Assembly (NCBI RefSeq): GCF_007655135.1
Contig: NC_045128.1
Span: forward strand, 30,040,811 to 30,104,810
DNA: 64,000 nucleotides
Reading direction: 5' to 3'
Origin: Punica granatum
Lineage: Eukaryota > Streptophyta > Magnoliopsida > Myrtales > Lythraceae
Part shown: piece after piece, positions 37,608 to 48,838 of the stretch
Numbering within the stretch: position 1 is the stretch's first letter
How the letters are laid out: every line of letters begins with the position of its first letter
The notes under the pieces: model-generated
Told to the model about the DNA's origin: nothing
The model's input: only the letters and a program-made list of their open reading frames with translations
The model's database searches: none
Made by a program: the position numbers and the translations under genes

Positions 37608-38317
37608 CAAGGGGTGTGAATGGATGGGTACGGGTGGTTTTTAGGGAAATTTTTCGGTCTCCATTTACTTCGAACTGTTTTTTTGAAACAAAAAAATCAC
37701 ACCAAAACCATTTGATGGTAAGAAAGACCGACCATGCATAATTTCGATTTTTCGGGTGGTTTTTGGGACCAAAAAAATAAAAGAGACTATGTCTTAAGCA
37801 TTGTTAAGTCCAAATGATAAATACAACCATCAATCTTACAGCTTCCAAAGAGAGTCAATACAAAACTTCAAAATAACTACAAAGCAATTAACAAGACCAA
37901 ACATCACATTAATAACAAAATCCACTACAAGTCAATGCAACGAACTTAAGAGTTGACAACGAGATGGACCAAGGATTGAGGCTAGAGAATCGAAGATGGT
38001 TGAAGAGACCAAAGAGCGGAGGAGGAGGAGACAGTGGAAGAGTCTGGAGAGGAACTGAGGAAGAACAATGGTTAGGGCTTGGAAATTAGAGATTAGAATA
38101 GAATTTTGAAATTAAAATTAAGTAAAAAAACATTTTAAATATGTAATATATATAAATTGGGCGAGTTCGGGTACTGCCGATTACACCAGGTGGTCCACAA
38201 TTTTTTTAGTTCAGTTTTTCCTACCCCTAAAACCCGCCCAAAATTGTCATTAGGTTTTTTGATTCGATTAGGTTCGCGTTTAATTTTTTGGTTTTTTAGA
38301 TTTTTACGTACACTTCT
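37608..38317. mobile_element. Non-autonomous hAT-like element with 8-bp target duplication
   Basis: The element is bounded by AATTGAAA at 37600-37607 and again at 38318-38325, an 8-base duplication as hAT transposons make. The left end starts CAAGGGGTGTGAATGG; the right end, reverse-complemented, starts AGAAGTGTACG, so the short terminal repeats are imperfect but hAT-like. The subterminal regions repeat GGGTGGTTTTT motifs. It is 710 bases long with no transposase, so it would depend on one encoded elsewhere. Confidence 0.65.
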
Positions 38318-38325
38318 AATTGAAA

Positions 38326-39870
38326 TGGCCCTTCAGGTTCTTAGATATTTTAATTTGTTCAAATTTTTATACTCTATTAGGATTTTTTCTCTTTTTATCA
38401 TTCTTTTGGGCGATAATATTTTGGATTTATCCAGTTGAGGATAATCCATTTCACCTCCAAAAGAAAAAAATAAATAAAGGGAAAAAAAAGAAGATGAGAG
38501 TGTAGGAGACGTTTCTGAAGGAGCGCGTGGGATATAGCATTGAATGCTGCCCACCAAATCTTAGTTGTATGCTTCACAAGTCATTTCAATAAAGTTACCA
38601 ATTAACCACTTGGACCCTGTCAACTTTAATTTACTAATTAATAGTTATTTAAGTATTTCCTCATAAAGGCTGAGATTTTATTATCTTTTATGGTCTGCAA
38701 ATTTATTAAGTATTAAATTTAATGAGAAACCAAGACGTAATATTAGGTGAACCAGCTTGATAATATTTGGAACTCTTTTATTATTAAATAAATCTTTATT
38801 TTACAATGTTGTAATCTAAAATTCAATTATACAAAGATGACTTTTAAAATTGAATTTTAGAGGCTTAATAAACTCATATTTGCCCGCATAAATGAAATAT
38901 ATGTTTTTCGACTATATTTCTAATTAGAGAAATCGATGAAAGATTAGGTTATGGAAATATTAAAATCACTATTGATCAATATGAATTGATTCAGGTAGCT
39001 CAACACCTATTCCATTTAAATAAGGTATTGAGTTCAATTCTTCAGAAAAAAAAATTACGATAGGAAGAGTTTCACCTCTTCCTTCATTAACCTGACCTTA
39101 ACCTTTTGGATGAGGGGTGGGGCATAATAAAAAAAAAAGTCTGGGAAATATATATGAGAAGCTAGTAGATATTCTTAATACCTCATAGGATCTTTTGTTT
39201 TGGGGTTAGAATAATCTTATTCGCTTTGTCTTCGTAAGTGACAACAAAACACTAAGCTAAGGGCAGCCAAAAGTGCTCGGTTAGAAAAATTAATATTACC
39301 ATTCACAATGCACCAATGCATAAAACTAACTATTAGGCCATCGTTTCATGTTTCGAAATTTGTCATCGCGGATACATCTTATTCAAATGTAAAAGCATTA
39401 TCACAGAGTTCTCAGTCATACACTTAACAATCACGTCTCGGGGCGAAAGGATGACCTGACTGTCACAATATCCACAATTAGAAGACACATACGGATGTGA
39501 CATTCTAAATTAAAATGTAGACCTAAAAGATCCTATAAGGTGGTTGGGTGATCGGGTCACGGTACTCATCCGATAAGTCCTATCCACGTAACGCATTTAA
39601 CAATCCCGATATAACCCGAAGCTAGAAAAGACTGCACTGGTCCCGTTGTGCCGAGATAAAACCGAACGATAATACGGGATCGTGATATATATCGGGGTGA
39701 GATTGCTTCAAGACCTGCAGGCGGGCGGATTCGCTCAAATATAAAATGCAAGTCCATGGCACAGAAGGACAAAGCAGATTAAAGACCCCACCGGACTACC
39801 ACTCCCTCTCTCTCTCCTCCCCCCCTCTACCTTCTCAGGCACGTCTCTTCGATCAACGAATCCTTCTCCG
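38326..39870. other. Intergenic region upstream of the SMR gene
   Basis: AT-rich. At 38990-39140 a plus-strand stretch has weak A-box and B-box resemblance and a terminal A-run (a possible old SINE), not strong enough to call. CT-rich DNA from 39800 to 39960 is the promoter-proximal leader of the next gene. Confidence 0.45.
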
Positions 39871-39872
39871 CC

Positions 39873-39880
39873 ATAAATAG
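39873..39880 (+). promoter_or_regulatory. TATA-like box of the SMR gene
   Basis: ATAAATAG lies 89 bases before the ATG at 39962, within a CT-rich core promoter. Motif and position only. Confidence 0.5.
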
Positions 39881-39961
39881 CCACAAGCTCTCGCTCGAGC
39901 AAACTCCGATCCCGATCCCCCTCTCCTCTCCATCTTCTCTCTCCGCTTCTGAAGCTCGAAG

Positions 39962-40363
39962 ATGTCCACCAACACGGATCTCGATCAGGACCGTGACGAC
40001 TCGTCCCTCCCCAGCCTACCGAGGATCAGAGCTCCTCCGCCGTCCTCCTCCTCCTCCTCCGCCGCCGCGGTCAATTCAAGCAGCTGCAGCTCCGCTGATC
40101 GAGCACCGCCTGACGGAGACGAAGGATGCCGTACGCCGACCTCGTCCGAGCACAGGATCGCCCCCGCGCTGACCTGCCCGCCGGCTCCACGGAAGCCGCG
40201 GCGCACGGCCACGCGGAAGAGAGCGCGGCCATCGGAGGCGGAAGAGCTGCTCCGGAAGGTCAGCCAGGAGGAGATCGAGGCGTTCTTCCTCAGCTGCGAG
40301 CCGAAGACGGCCGGGGCCGGCGTGTTTCGCGTGGCCGCGAAGAGGACGTGTTCCTGTAAATGA
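39962..40363 (+). CDS. SIAMESE-related cyclin-dependent kinase inhibitor (SMR), intronless
   Basis: SIM/SMR proteins bind CDK-cyclin complexes in the nucleus, stopping mitosis and promoting endoreduplication. One exon encodes 133 residues, typical for this intronless family. The signatures are present in order: an acidic, Ser-rich N-terminus (1-50), the motif GCRTPTSSEHRIAP (55-68), CPPAPRKPRR (72-81), a basic block TATRKRAR, then SQEEIEAFF (101-109), which corresponds to the conserved cyclin-interaction-type segment, and a basic Cys-rich end. It is most like the SMR3/5/7 branch by the CPPAPRKP block, but I cannot assign a number. High local GC contrasts sharply with its AT-rich surroundings. 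A long CT microsatellite (40366-40386) begins right after the stop and should lie in the 3' UTR. Confidence 0.87.
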   Translation: MSTNTDLDQDRDDSSLPSLPRIRAPPPSSSSSSAAAVNSSSCSSADRAPPDGDEGCRTPTSSEHRIAPALTCPPAPRKPRRTATRKRARPSEAEELLRKVSQEEIEAFFLSCEPKTAGAGVFRVAAKRTCSCK

Positions 40364-40386
40364 AACTCTCTCTCTCTCTCTCTCTC

Positions 40387-43003
40387 ATATTCTCTCTATA
40401 ATTTCTCTTTTTTATTTTTAAATTTATTTTTCTAGAATTTTTTTGAGATAATTCTCGACGGGGAGAATTAATTAATTGTGTACGTACACAGAAACACGTT
40501 GATATATTGTCACACGCAAATGCACTGTTAGAATTCATATATAGATATCACATCACATCATATATTGTTCATCATCATCATCATGTATTCGACGAGTTCG
40601 AATGATATCGAATCAACGAAATTTGGATCTATAGTAATTACATATCAAATTACATTTATTTCTCAATTCGACTTGATTTATTTTTTTCATTGGTGATAAC
40701 TTTCTTGAGTATAATGTTTGTTTTAGATCAGAGAACAAAATAGTTCCCTTTCATGGGAGGAGAGGCCAAAAAAAAAAAATGCAAAAGAAAACGGTCACAT
40801 GCAAAATCTGAATATGTATAGCCCCTTTGAATATTCTCCTGAATATAGCATAGGGTCCCCCCCTTTTTTTTTTTTTTTTTGGCCCTTTTTGAGACCTTTC
40901 GATATCTTCTGAAATTAATGGAACAACATTAATTCTCGATTTATTACTTCTTAGGCTCGATAGATTGGATACCCGAGTCTTATATCGATTGTTAAGGGGG
41001 GACAAATGATACGTCCATCAATAAATGCTAAAACTTGGATCGAGAGATGATCGGTTGGTTAACCTCTGCAAGATCGTAAGGGATGAATTATTGTCAAATC
41101 ACAGTACTCTTTGTTTTTAATAACACTTATTACCATACTATCACATTTAAACTTTGAAAGGCATATTGTTTTCATATATATCTTATAAGTGTTTTTTCTT
41201 CTGCGACATAGATCGTTCTTCGCAATATTTACATAATTATCAAATGGATTTATAAATCGACCGACTCGGAGCATTCTAAGTAAGGGTTCGCTGAACTTTT
41301 GACCTAAGAGGATCAATCGGTCAATCTACAACATTTGTGTAGTCCGCTCATAAACTGTACACAAATATGAGAACATAAAAAAAAAAGTTTTTATCTTGAA
41401 TTAAGAAGGATTTGATTTCTTTTTTTTGGCTGTAAGTGGTGTATTCGCTTTTCCTGGACGGAGATAATTTTTTTTCAGTGTGCATCCTGGTTTCCGGAAA
41501 CCTAATGAGCTCTAACTAATCCAGTCGAGCCGGATTGACTCACAAAGGGGAAATACTCTTCAAGTATGTATTTTCTCCGTGATAGAGATAATTTTTTACA
41601 AAAATGAATTGAAGGCGTGATTAATTATTGTGAATTAATCCATGGTAGATGAGATTAGTTGTAATTTTGGTGCAAGAGAAGATTTTAACTACCTGGCAAT
41701 GGAGAAAGAAAGAAAAACTAATTACAAGCAACAACGCACAGAACTGGTCATCGTGACAAGCCAGCAAAGCATATTGGCAGGCATACTTAATTTAATTTAA
41801 TTTAATTTGGAGACAAGCAAAGCACATTGCTGCCAACTTTTTTTGTTTGACGATGTTTGTTTTTTCCTTTTATTTGTTTCGTAATAGACACACCACCTAG
41901 GGATCAGATCACACAATCTGCATGTACATTATTATTAATATGTAAAGATTATCCAACCCACAAGAGAGTTAATACTAATAAATATATATACATATATATA
42001 GGGGTGAATTGAATATGTCTATCTGTACGTATGGCGTTCACGAACGTACATCGTCGATCGGTAAGTTCCTACTTGGAAGCCTGGTCAGAGGACTCATTTC
42101 ACGTTATTTTGACCTTTTATATGTCACAACTAAATTTGGCTCTCCGGCCTGCAAACCTCCATCTCGAATTCGACCGGTAATTTAGTCGATCGTGTGAAGA
42201 AATATACCCTCAAACTTCGTACTGAACCAACTTTAATTTCAATTTCTCGTGCTAATTTATTACATTTAATGAATTTGCTGTGTTTTTGTGGTTTCTAGCT
42301 AGTGTAATAAGTTGTTTGTCTGTGCCTTATTGTCATCTATTCCTTATGTATAAAGAGATTTATGCACGAAAATGAACTCATTATTATGAATAAAAATTAA
42401 AAGAGCTTCTCATATCTAATACGGACGTCTGAAAAATATATTCGAATTTGACTAATTATTAGAGATATATGCATAAAAAAGTTGCCCAAAAGATGAAGAA
42501 AATATACGCAAATATTATAGTATCGACAGAAATTTACCTGTCTTGCTAATATTCGACAATTTTCCATTTTAAAGGGTGAATAAGAACATTGTGAAAAGCA
42601 TTATAATAATTTAACAAAATATAGGGGAAAGAAAATTACAATATGTTATAATTTCAAATTAATAGATGTATAAATCTGGTCACATCATGAAATTAAATCG
42701 GTTCCCCTAAATCATGGCCCGGAGTGATGGTAACCCCTTGTGGCAGCCGTGTGATGCGTGCGTGGACCGCGTCCAACACCGCATCCGACTCTGATACGGG
42801 TCAGTACGATCAGGAGTGATGCAAGAATTCCCTCTATATTTTTTAGAATAACATTGGAAATTTAAATTCAAATCATTCTAGTTCCGAAGATGCGTGGCAT
42901 TTCATCATCCCTGTGAAAATAGTTGAACTAATTTAAATTTAGTGATAACAGTATTAATAATTCAGATCTATAACTTATGATATTGACTTATAATATTCAT
43001 AAC
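40387..43003. other. Intergenic region downstream of the SMR gene
   Basis: No coding frame with a known signature. Several poly-A/T runs (40770-40779, 40863-40880) and short AT tracts. No transposon boundaries recognised. Confidence 0.5.
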
Positions 43004-43290
43004 AGATGCGTCGAATGGACGTCAAGTGGTTGATATTATCCCCCAGGACTCGAACTTCTTTGTTTCAGCGGGCGAATCTATCAAACTTGATTGGCCATTA
43101 ACGAGTAACCCTAATGTGGGTGGATTTGGCCAAGGGGATGCAGAAATAGTACTTCAAGATCCATTCCGTGTCCAAGGCCTTTTGTTCTTCTTAGCATTTA
43201 TTATTTTGGCACAAATATTTTTGGTTCTTAAGAAGAAACAGTTTGAGAAGGTTGGTCATCCGAAATGAATTTCTAGATTGGCAAATTTAT
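43004..43290 (+). pseudogene. petA: Nuclear copy of plastid DNA: 3' end of petA (cytochrome f)
   Basis: The open frame from about 43004 encodes the C-terminal part of cytochrome f. It has [40 protein letters not shown] and the membrane anchor with [11 protein letters not shown]. Just after the anchor a one-base change in frame alters the last residues, while the original ending (CCGAAATGAATTTCTAG) is still visible at about 43260-43276. Upstream petA is absent: homology begins abruptly in AT-rich nuclear DNA. Several residues differ from the usual plastid form (for example Trp in LDWPLTSN), suggesting decay after transfer. The sequence downstream to about 43500 may continue the plastid petA-psbJ spacer. 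It is a truncated, non-functional copy without transit peptide or promoter. Confidence 0.85.
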
Positions 43291-43540
43291 CATCATCGAG
43301 TTCATAAAAAAGAATCGAATTCTAGTCGGCGATTATTTGTACTGCATTCCTAGTCATAGTATGTATATTGTGAAGAAGACTATTTGACTTTATTCCTTTT
43401 CTGTTTTTTGAGCCAAATTAAATTGGAGCAGCATCAGTATGTCATTATTGCATTATTGTTTAAATGTCCTAGAATGAAAATAGAATGAATCAATATTTTT
43501 CTAATCTAATAGGCTATCTAATAGACTAAAAAATATAGTC

Positions 43541-43675
43541 TTGTTTGGATTTACAATAAAAAAAATTTAATTTTAACTTTAACTTTAACTCAACACACTA
43601 CACAACAAAAACACACATTTCCCAAGTAAAAAATTTTAACTTTAACTTTAACTCAACACACTACATAATAAAAAC
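43541..43675. mobile_element. Left half of a MITE split by the Mutator-like insertion
   Basis: Begins TTGTTTGGATTTACAATAA and carries two copies of TTTTAACTTTAACTTTAACT followed by CAACACACTACA, as in the uninterrupted relative at 49603-49784. It continues after the insertion at 44840-44940, ending in CTGAAACCAAACG. Confidence 0.7.
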
Positions 43676-44829
43676 GGGAAAATGACACTTGAGGTCCTAT
43701 ATGTTTGTTAATTTTTGACATCGAGTCCTAAATGTTTAAGTTTGGAAAAACAAGTCCTAAAAGGTTTGAAAAAGTGACACTTTTGGTCTTTTCTGTTACT
43801 CCCGTTAACGGAATTCAGCAAGGCAAACGGAATGCCACGTGGCGCTTCATGAGTGGTCACGAGTGGATTCAGGTCCGGATGTCGGGGGCAGAATCGGGTC
43901 GGGTTCGGGCCGGGTGTCTCCTTCTTCACCCGACTCCATCCCCTGCAACCGCTGCCCCTGCAACAATGGCATCAGGGCCATCCTTCTTCAAGCCTTTCCT
44001 CACACCACCCTTTGTCTTCTTGGGCAAGCGAGGAACATTCTATGGACTTGCAGGAGGTTGCTCTGGACCTGCTCATCAGCCCTGTCCACATTCTCCAGGA
44101 ATACAACACACAGGTTTTTTGCTGAGGTCCCCTGCAATTATGTCCTCTGAAGTCTTCCCTGAAGTGAGCGACCATTTGGCTTATTTGCCTTATAGCCTCC
44201 TGCTGCCTTCCGACCTTCTCCCTGAGAGCTTTGAAAATAGCCTTGAAATCATCACTGAAGAATTGCTCGGAAATGTCAGGAACAGAGATTGAGTTGGTAG
44301 CTTCTCCAATTTCTGAACGTCTTCCATAATTTTGTCAAGAAACTTTCCTTCCTACTAGAGTTGGGAGCAATTTTTTGTTCATGGTTTCCAGAAAACCCTA
44401 AGATTGCAGATCGATTGTTTGTTCATAGTTTTGAGAAAACCCTAAGATTGCGGTGAGGAACGATGAAGAGCTGAGCAAGCTCTTGGGCTCTATGACCATC
44501 GCCAATAGAGGAGTCTTTCCAGCACAGGGGCGGCGCTAGGGTTTCGAGTGCAGGGGCGGCGCATGGGGAAGGAGTCGGGTGAAGAAGGAGACATTCGGAC
44601 CCGAACCCGACCCGATTCTACCCCCAACTACCCGAACCAACTCTTGACCACTCAGGAAGCGCCACGTGGCATTCCGTTTGCTTTGCTGGAATTCCGTTAA
44701 CGGGAGTAACAGAAAGGACCAAAAGTGTCACTTTTCTAAACCTTTTAGGACTTGTTTTTCCAAACTGAAACATTTAGGACTCGATGTCAAAAATTGACAA
44801 ACATATAGGACTTCAAGTGTCATTCTCCC
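43676..44829. mobile_element. Non-autonomous Mutator-like element (MULE) with long inverted ends
   Basis: The ends are GGGAAAATGACACTTGAGGT on the left and, reverse-complemented, GGGAGAATGACACTTGAAGT on the right. The inverted repeat extends with few mismatches for about 270 bases (43676 to about 43950, and about 44555 to 44829). The flanks carry TAATAAAAAC at 43666-43675 and 44830-44839, a 10-base duplication in the Mutator range. The interior, about 600 bases, has no transposase. On the minus strand it contains a coding-looking stretch (FKAIFKALREKVGRQQEAIR at about 44250-44190), which could be captured host sequence, as in Pack-MULEs. An open frame of 186 codons on the plus strand mostly reads through the inverted repeat and is not considered a gene. 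Confidence 0.85.
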
Positions 44830-44839
44830 TAATAAAAAC

Positions 44840-44940
44840 ACACGTTTTCGAAGTCAAATTTATAATCATATCTCATTTGTCTTTTTTCACGATAAAAATC
44901 AAAATCAAAATCAAAATTATTTTAACTCTGAAACCAAACG
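44840..44940. mobile_element. Right half of the MITE split by the Mutator-like insertion
   Basis: Continues the element interrupted at 43675. It ends with TTTTAACTCTGAAACCAAACG, matching the end of the copy at 49603-49784 (TTTAACTCTGAACCAAATG). Confidence 0.65.
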
Positions 44941-45102
44941 CATAAAAAATTCCACTGGATACTAACCATAAGATAAGTAAGTGGAGAATAAAAAGCAAAG
45001 GATTCTTTATCTTCATAGTCTTCGACACAAGAAGGGAATTTTGCAGTTCCTTCCTTGTGTCAACATAATAATGGTTTTTGATCTCGTTCATTAAAGATTA
45101 CT

Positions 45103-45250
45103 ATTTTTAATGTTGAGACTTAAGTCCCACATCAAAAATATAAAAGGAATTCCACAATTTTAGAAGAGATTGTGTACCATAACCTATCAGTTCAAGCTTT
45201 TGGGTTGAAGATGGGCCCAATCACTTATAAGCTCAGTGGGAATTTTACAC
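45103..45250. mobile_element. Small 148-bp insertion flanked by a 12-bp direct repeat
   Basis: TTAAAGATTACT occurs at 45091-45102 and again at 45251-45262. The enclosed DNA includes TGTTGAGACTTAAGTCCCAC and TTATAAGCTCAGTGGGAATT, phrases typical of small plant LTR or TRIM-like retroelements. A 12-base duplication is too long for an LTR element, so the class is left open. Confidence 0.5.
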
Positions 45251-45262
45251 TTAAAGATTACT

Positions 45263-45693
45263 GTTCTCTTCTTTGTTTTGATTTTTTACAAGTTTATCAA
45301 AACCTTTTTTTGTTATTTTTTTACGTATACACCAAAAATAGTGAAAAAAATGGGGGGAAATATTTTGAGAAAATAGAACTTATTCGATGAACTTATAAAA
45401 ATATTTTAACTTTGATGGAGTACTAAATAGAGTAGGAGTCTATCCGAAAGGATTTGGATAATTTCTGATCTATAGATATTGGAATTGTGTCATTCAGAAA
45501 AACTAAATCGAGCAATTCCTCCTCCCTTTGCTTCTAACTTTGAAAGTATCAATAGATCCTATCCATCAAGTAAGAGATGTTATAAATCAATTAATGAAGC
45601 TTTCAAAAATATTATGAAAAAGAAAACGAAATGATGTTTTCTTAAACATTGAGGAAAGTGATCTATTTGGTGTAAATTTCAAGGCTCCTGGCT

Positions 45694-45733
<40 letters not shown>

Positions 45734-47700
45734 TATGTATTACTTATTTATTTAGAATCATGTAATTAAATAATACTCCTCCCAGTTCATAAATGTAATT
45801 TATTTTGGCGAATCGTTAATCGAAGTTTTCAATGCAAACATGCTGAAATTTTGAGAAAATTACAGAGTAAACATTCATATCTGTTAGTCAACATCCTAGA
45901 TTTGAGTCTACATACAGAATATATAGTACAACACGATGCTACGAATACTATTTACTCAAAAGCAACCCGTGGCCATATGACTTATGAGTTACGAGGGCCC
46001 TCAGTTTTAAGTTTCCGATGAAAAGAAAAATGATTTACTTACAGCAATCATATATAATACCTGTTTTAATTTAATCTTATTAATTAACTGTCTGCACTAA
46101 AAAATTTGAAATGACAGTTTACGTAATGATTTCTTATCTGTTACTCTCCAAAAGTAAAAAATACTTGATTTATTTCTTGTCTTTAAAGATTAAAATTGAA
46201 AACAAAAGGAGGAAAAAGAAATGCTTATTTTATACGTGCATGGAACATGTATGCCCCATGTCAAGGGAGTCCCGATCCCGAGGAGTGGATTAACTAATAA
46301 CAAAAATCTAAAAAACATATATAATAAAATTTAAATTACGCGATCAGTTAATTAGTCAACTTTGGAGCTGATTTATATTTACTGTATATAGGCTCACATG
46401 GCTAGATTAAAAAATTGATTTGTTCGTAGATTCTTGCCCAAAATAGATAGTTATTACATATCTGTAAATTGAACATGCTCGATATTAAGTGATAAACTAT
46501 ATTTCATGTTAGATATTAAGTTATGACAATATTTCAGACTTCCGCATTGTAAATTGAGATTTAATTGACGGCATCAATAAATATCACAAGTATCTAATGG
46601 AAGAGTTATCAAAGAAGTGACGATTTCGGTTTGTAGGTTCGACATGAGCTTCATGAAAAGCCTTGATTCCATGGACTTGCGGTTCCAGGTTGGTTTGGGG
46701 TGCCAATGCAATGGCTGTCACCTACCATATTTAAAGAATTAAAGAGAAATGGGTTTGACCTCGTCTGGTAATAATTTCAAGATTTGAAGTTTGATTCTTG
46801 TTGTGCAGCAGAACTATTCATGAACCTTTACTAAGTTTTTTTTAATGTAATAAACAAATAAGCTTCCTTCGTAAATCAAAAATAAAAATAAAAAAGAAAA
46901 GCAGTGAGAAGAAATGCTAAAATTGACAATGACCATCACTGTCGCTGAACAACAATTTCAGATGGGCCTGAAGGCGTTGTAAACTGAAATGGGCTTCGTT
47001 TGTTTTGCCTACCTTTACGGAGCCCAATGGGCCAAAACGTGGCACCAACACATGGGCTTCCGAGCCCATTATCTTATATATGGGCAAAAGTAGACCACGG
47101 GGCAAACCTCGTCTTCGGGCATCTCGCATATTAGCTTGTCCAAGTACTCATCGGATTCTCATTGAAGACTTCTTGATTCTGACTCGAATTCTCGTTCTCT
47201 ACGGAGTCTAATTTTTCATGAGTATTTTTTGAGGAAAGAGTTCCATATTGACAATGATACTAGTCGAAACGCTCTATGGTGCGGGAGAACTACTAAGTCG
47301 AGTCAAGAGCTGACTGTGTATGTTTTACATGCTAATGCAGGACGATGAGAAGAAAACACGGGAAACCAGTTAAGGAACCTTGCTTGAGTTCGATATAAGG
47401 GTTTGCAAAGTCGAAACAGTAGGGCGTGGCTATTGATGACACCAAAACCCAGGTGTAAATTCCTGTATACTTCGTGAAGTTTTCACCATCATCGACATCG
47501 AGTTGGTGGATATACTATGACACAACTCAAGTACAAATTGGCATCAAATCGTGAGAAAACATCAATTTCTTGGTCTCTTCTATTCCCTGAGTGTGCTTTA
47601 TTTGGGTCTGAATTAATTGTTGAGTTATGGAGCCTGAAGTACTGTGAATCCGGATCGGCCATTGGGGATGTAATTAGGGTTTGTTCTCTTTAAAACAACA
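45263..47700. other. Intergenic region
   Basis: A CT tract followed by an AC tract (45698-45732) is present. No gene or clear transposon end was recognised. Confidence 0.5.
45698..45732. repeat. Compound CT/AC microsatellite
   Basis: A run of CT dinucleotides passes directly into AC dinucleotides. Confidence 0.9.
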
Positions 47701-47732
47701 GTTTATATCTCTTGTAACCCTAACTCAAAATA

Positions 47733-47840
47733 GTGGATATACCTGGTTTGGTGGCGCCCCCAGACGTAATCAGAATTACTGACGAACTGGGTAATCAATT
47801 CCGTGTGTCACTTTTGCTTTTTCGTTCATGTTGTCTTCTA
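47733..47840 (+). other. Possible copia LTR or leader remnant
   Basis: The stretch around 47745-47815 (CCCCCAGACGTAATCAG, then ACGAACTGGGTAATCA) resembles the R-U5 or leader region of plant copia elements. No second LTR, primer site or coding region accompanies it, so the call is weak. The 105-codon frame here has no known domain. Confidence 0.25.
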
Positions 47841-48429
47841 CTATCGTACATCAGTTGCAACATTATTCGTGTAAAAGACGGGTTCAAAATTTTTGTGATT
47901 TATGAAAATTGGTACATTGTGGTTACATGGATTCTCTGCAGCTGTAGAGAAGTAGACTTGAGAGGATATTCTCGGTTTAGCTTTTCATTTTCTGTAGTTC
48001 TGAATCCATCCCAAATCGAAACCAAATCTGGTTTCAACACTGAACACTAGGAAATGCGTGACTTGTGAGCATAAACTGGTCAGGTCAGATAATTCCCACT
48101 GATCCCCAGATGGATCGATCGGCATGCTGGGGTGGGATCGGCATTAATCAGCTCTGGTTTGAGTTTCCTATGATGAGTCCAGACCGAACCAGATCATGCT
48201 AGAAGAATGAAAGTAAAGAGAAATGGGACAATGCTTGTTATCGGAGGGAAAATGGATTAAGTGTGAGGCTCAGGCTTTCCCTTCCAAACAACTTCATACA
48301 AATCAAATTGGGGGCCTGATCGATTCATGAAGAACGCGCCTTTTGCCTTCTTATATATTTCTCGATCAGCCAATATGATGATATGATATTGTGGAAGATA
48401 AAACCGGCACATTTCCTGACTAACTTCGA

Positions 48430-48838
48430 ATGGCAGCATTCAGCAGTGGACAAGAGAGCAAGCAACCACTTACGATCCTGGACTACCCTGAAACCGGGCA
48501 ACGAGTGCACCTGTTCACAAAGCAGGTTACGGCATCTGACCTCAGACTGGGTTTACGACTGATCAAGTCTGCAGAAACTTACTTTAATGAGATTCCCCTG
48601 CAACTCCGGAACGAGATCCGCGAACATGGGGTAGATGGTAACGTGTTACACCCCAGCTGCACGTTTCCCCGACATCATGCTTGAGAATAGCGATATCGTT
48701 GGTCCTCCCATCTACAGGTTGTCCAAAAGTGGCTGGGAAGAGGTCGCCTCAGCAAATGATTGGCACAAAGATCATTCAATCGACTGTTGGGCAGTGTTCG
48801 ATCCGATGACAGGCATGTTGAGCTTATTGATCGAATAA
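48430..48838 (+). pseudogene. B3-like DNA-binding domain relic with a frameshift
   Basis: The frame from 48430 gives RVHLFTKQVTASDLRLGLRL and then YFNEIPLQLRNEIREHGVDG, resembling the first half of a plant B3 domain (strand, Leu-Thr-x-Ser-Asp type loop). The second half lies in another frame: YRLSKSGWEEVASANDWHKD, then IDCWAVFDPMTGMLSLLIE and a stop at 48838, like the B3 ending with its Trp-rich strand. A shift of one base near 48640-48690 separates them. There is no obvious partner exon, so I regard it as a relic. A short functional REM-type gene with an unrecognised intron is the alternative. Confidence 0.4.

Noticed and set aside
38990..39140. Possible plus-strand SINE with A-rich end
   Set aside because: Box matches are weak and no flanking duplication was found.
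43732..44292. 186-codon plus-strand frame
   Set aside because: Much of it lies in the inverted end of the Mutator-like element; no known domain.
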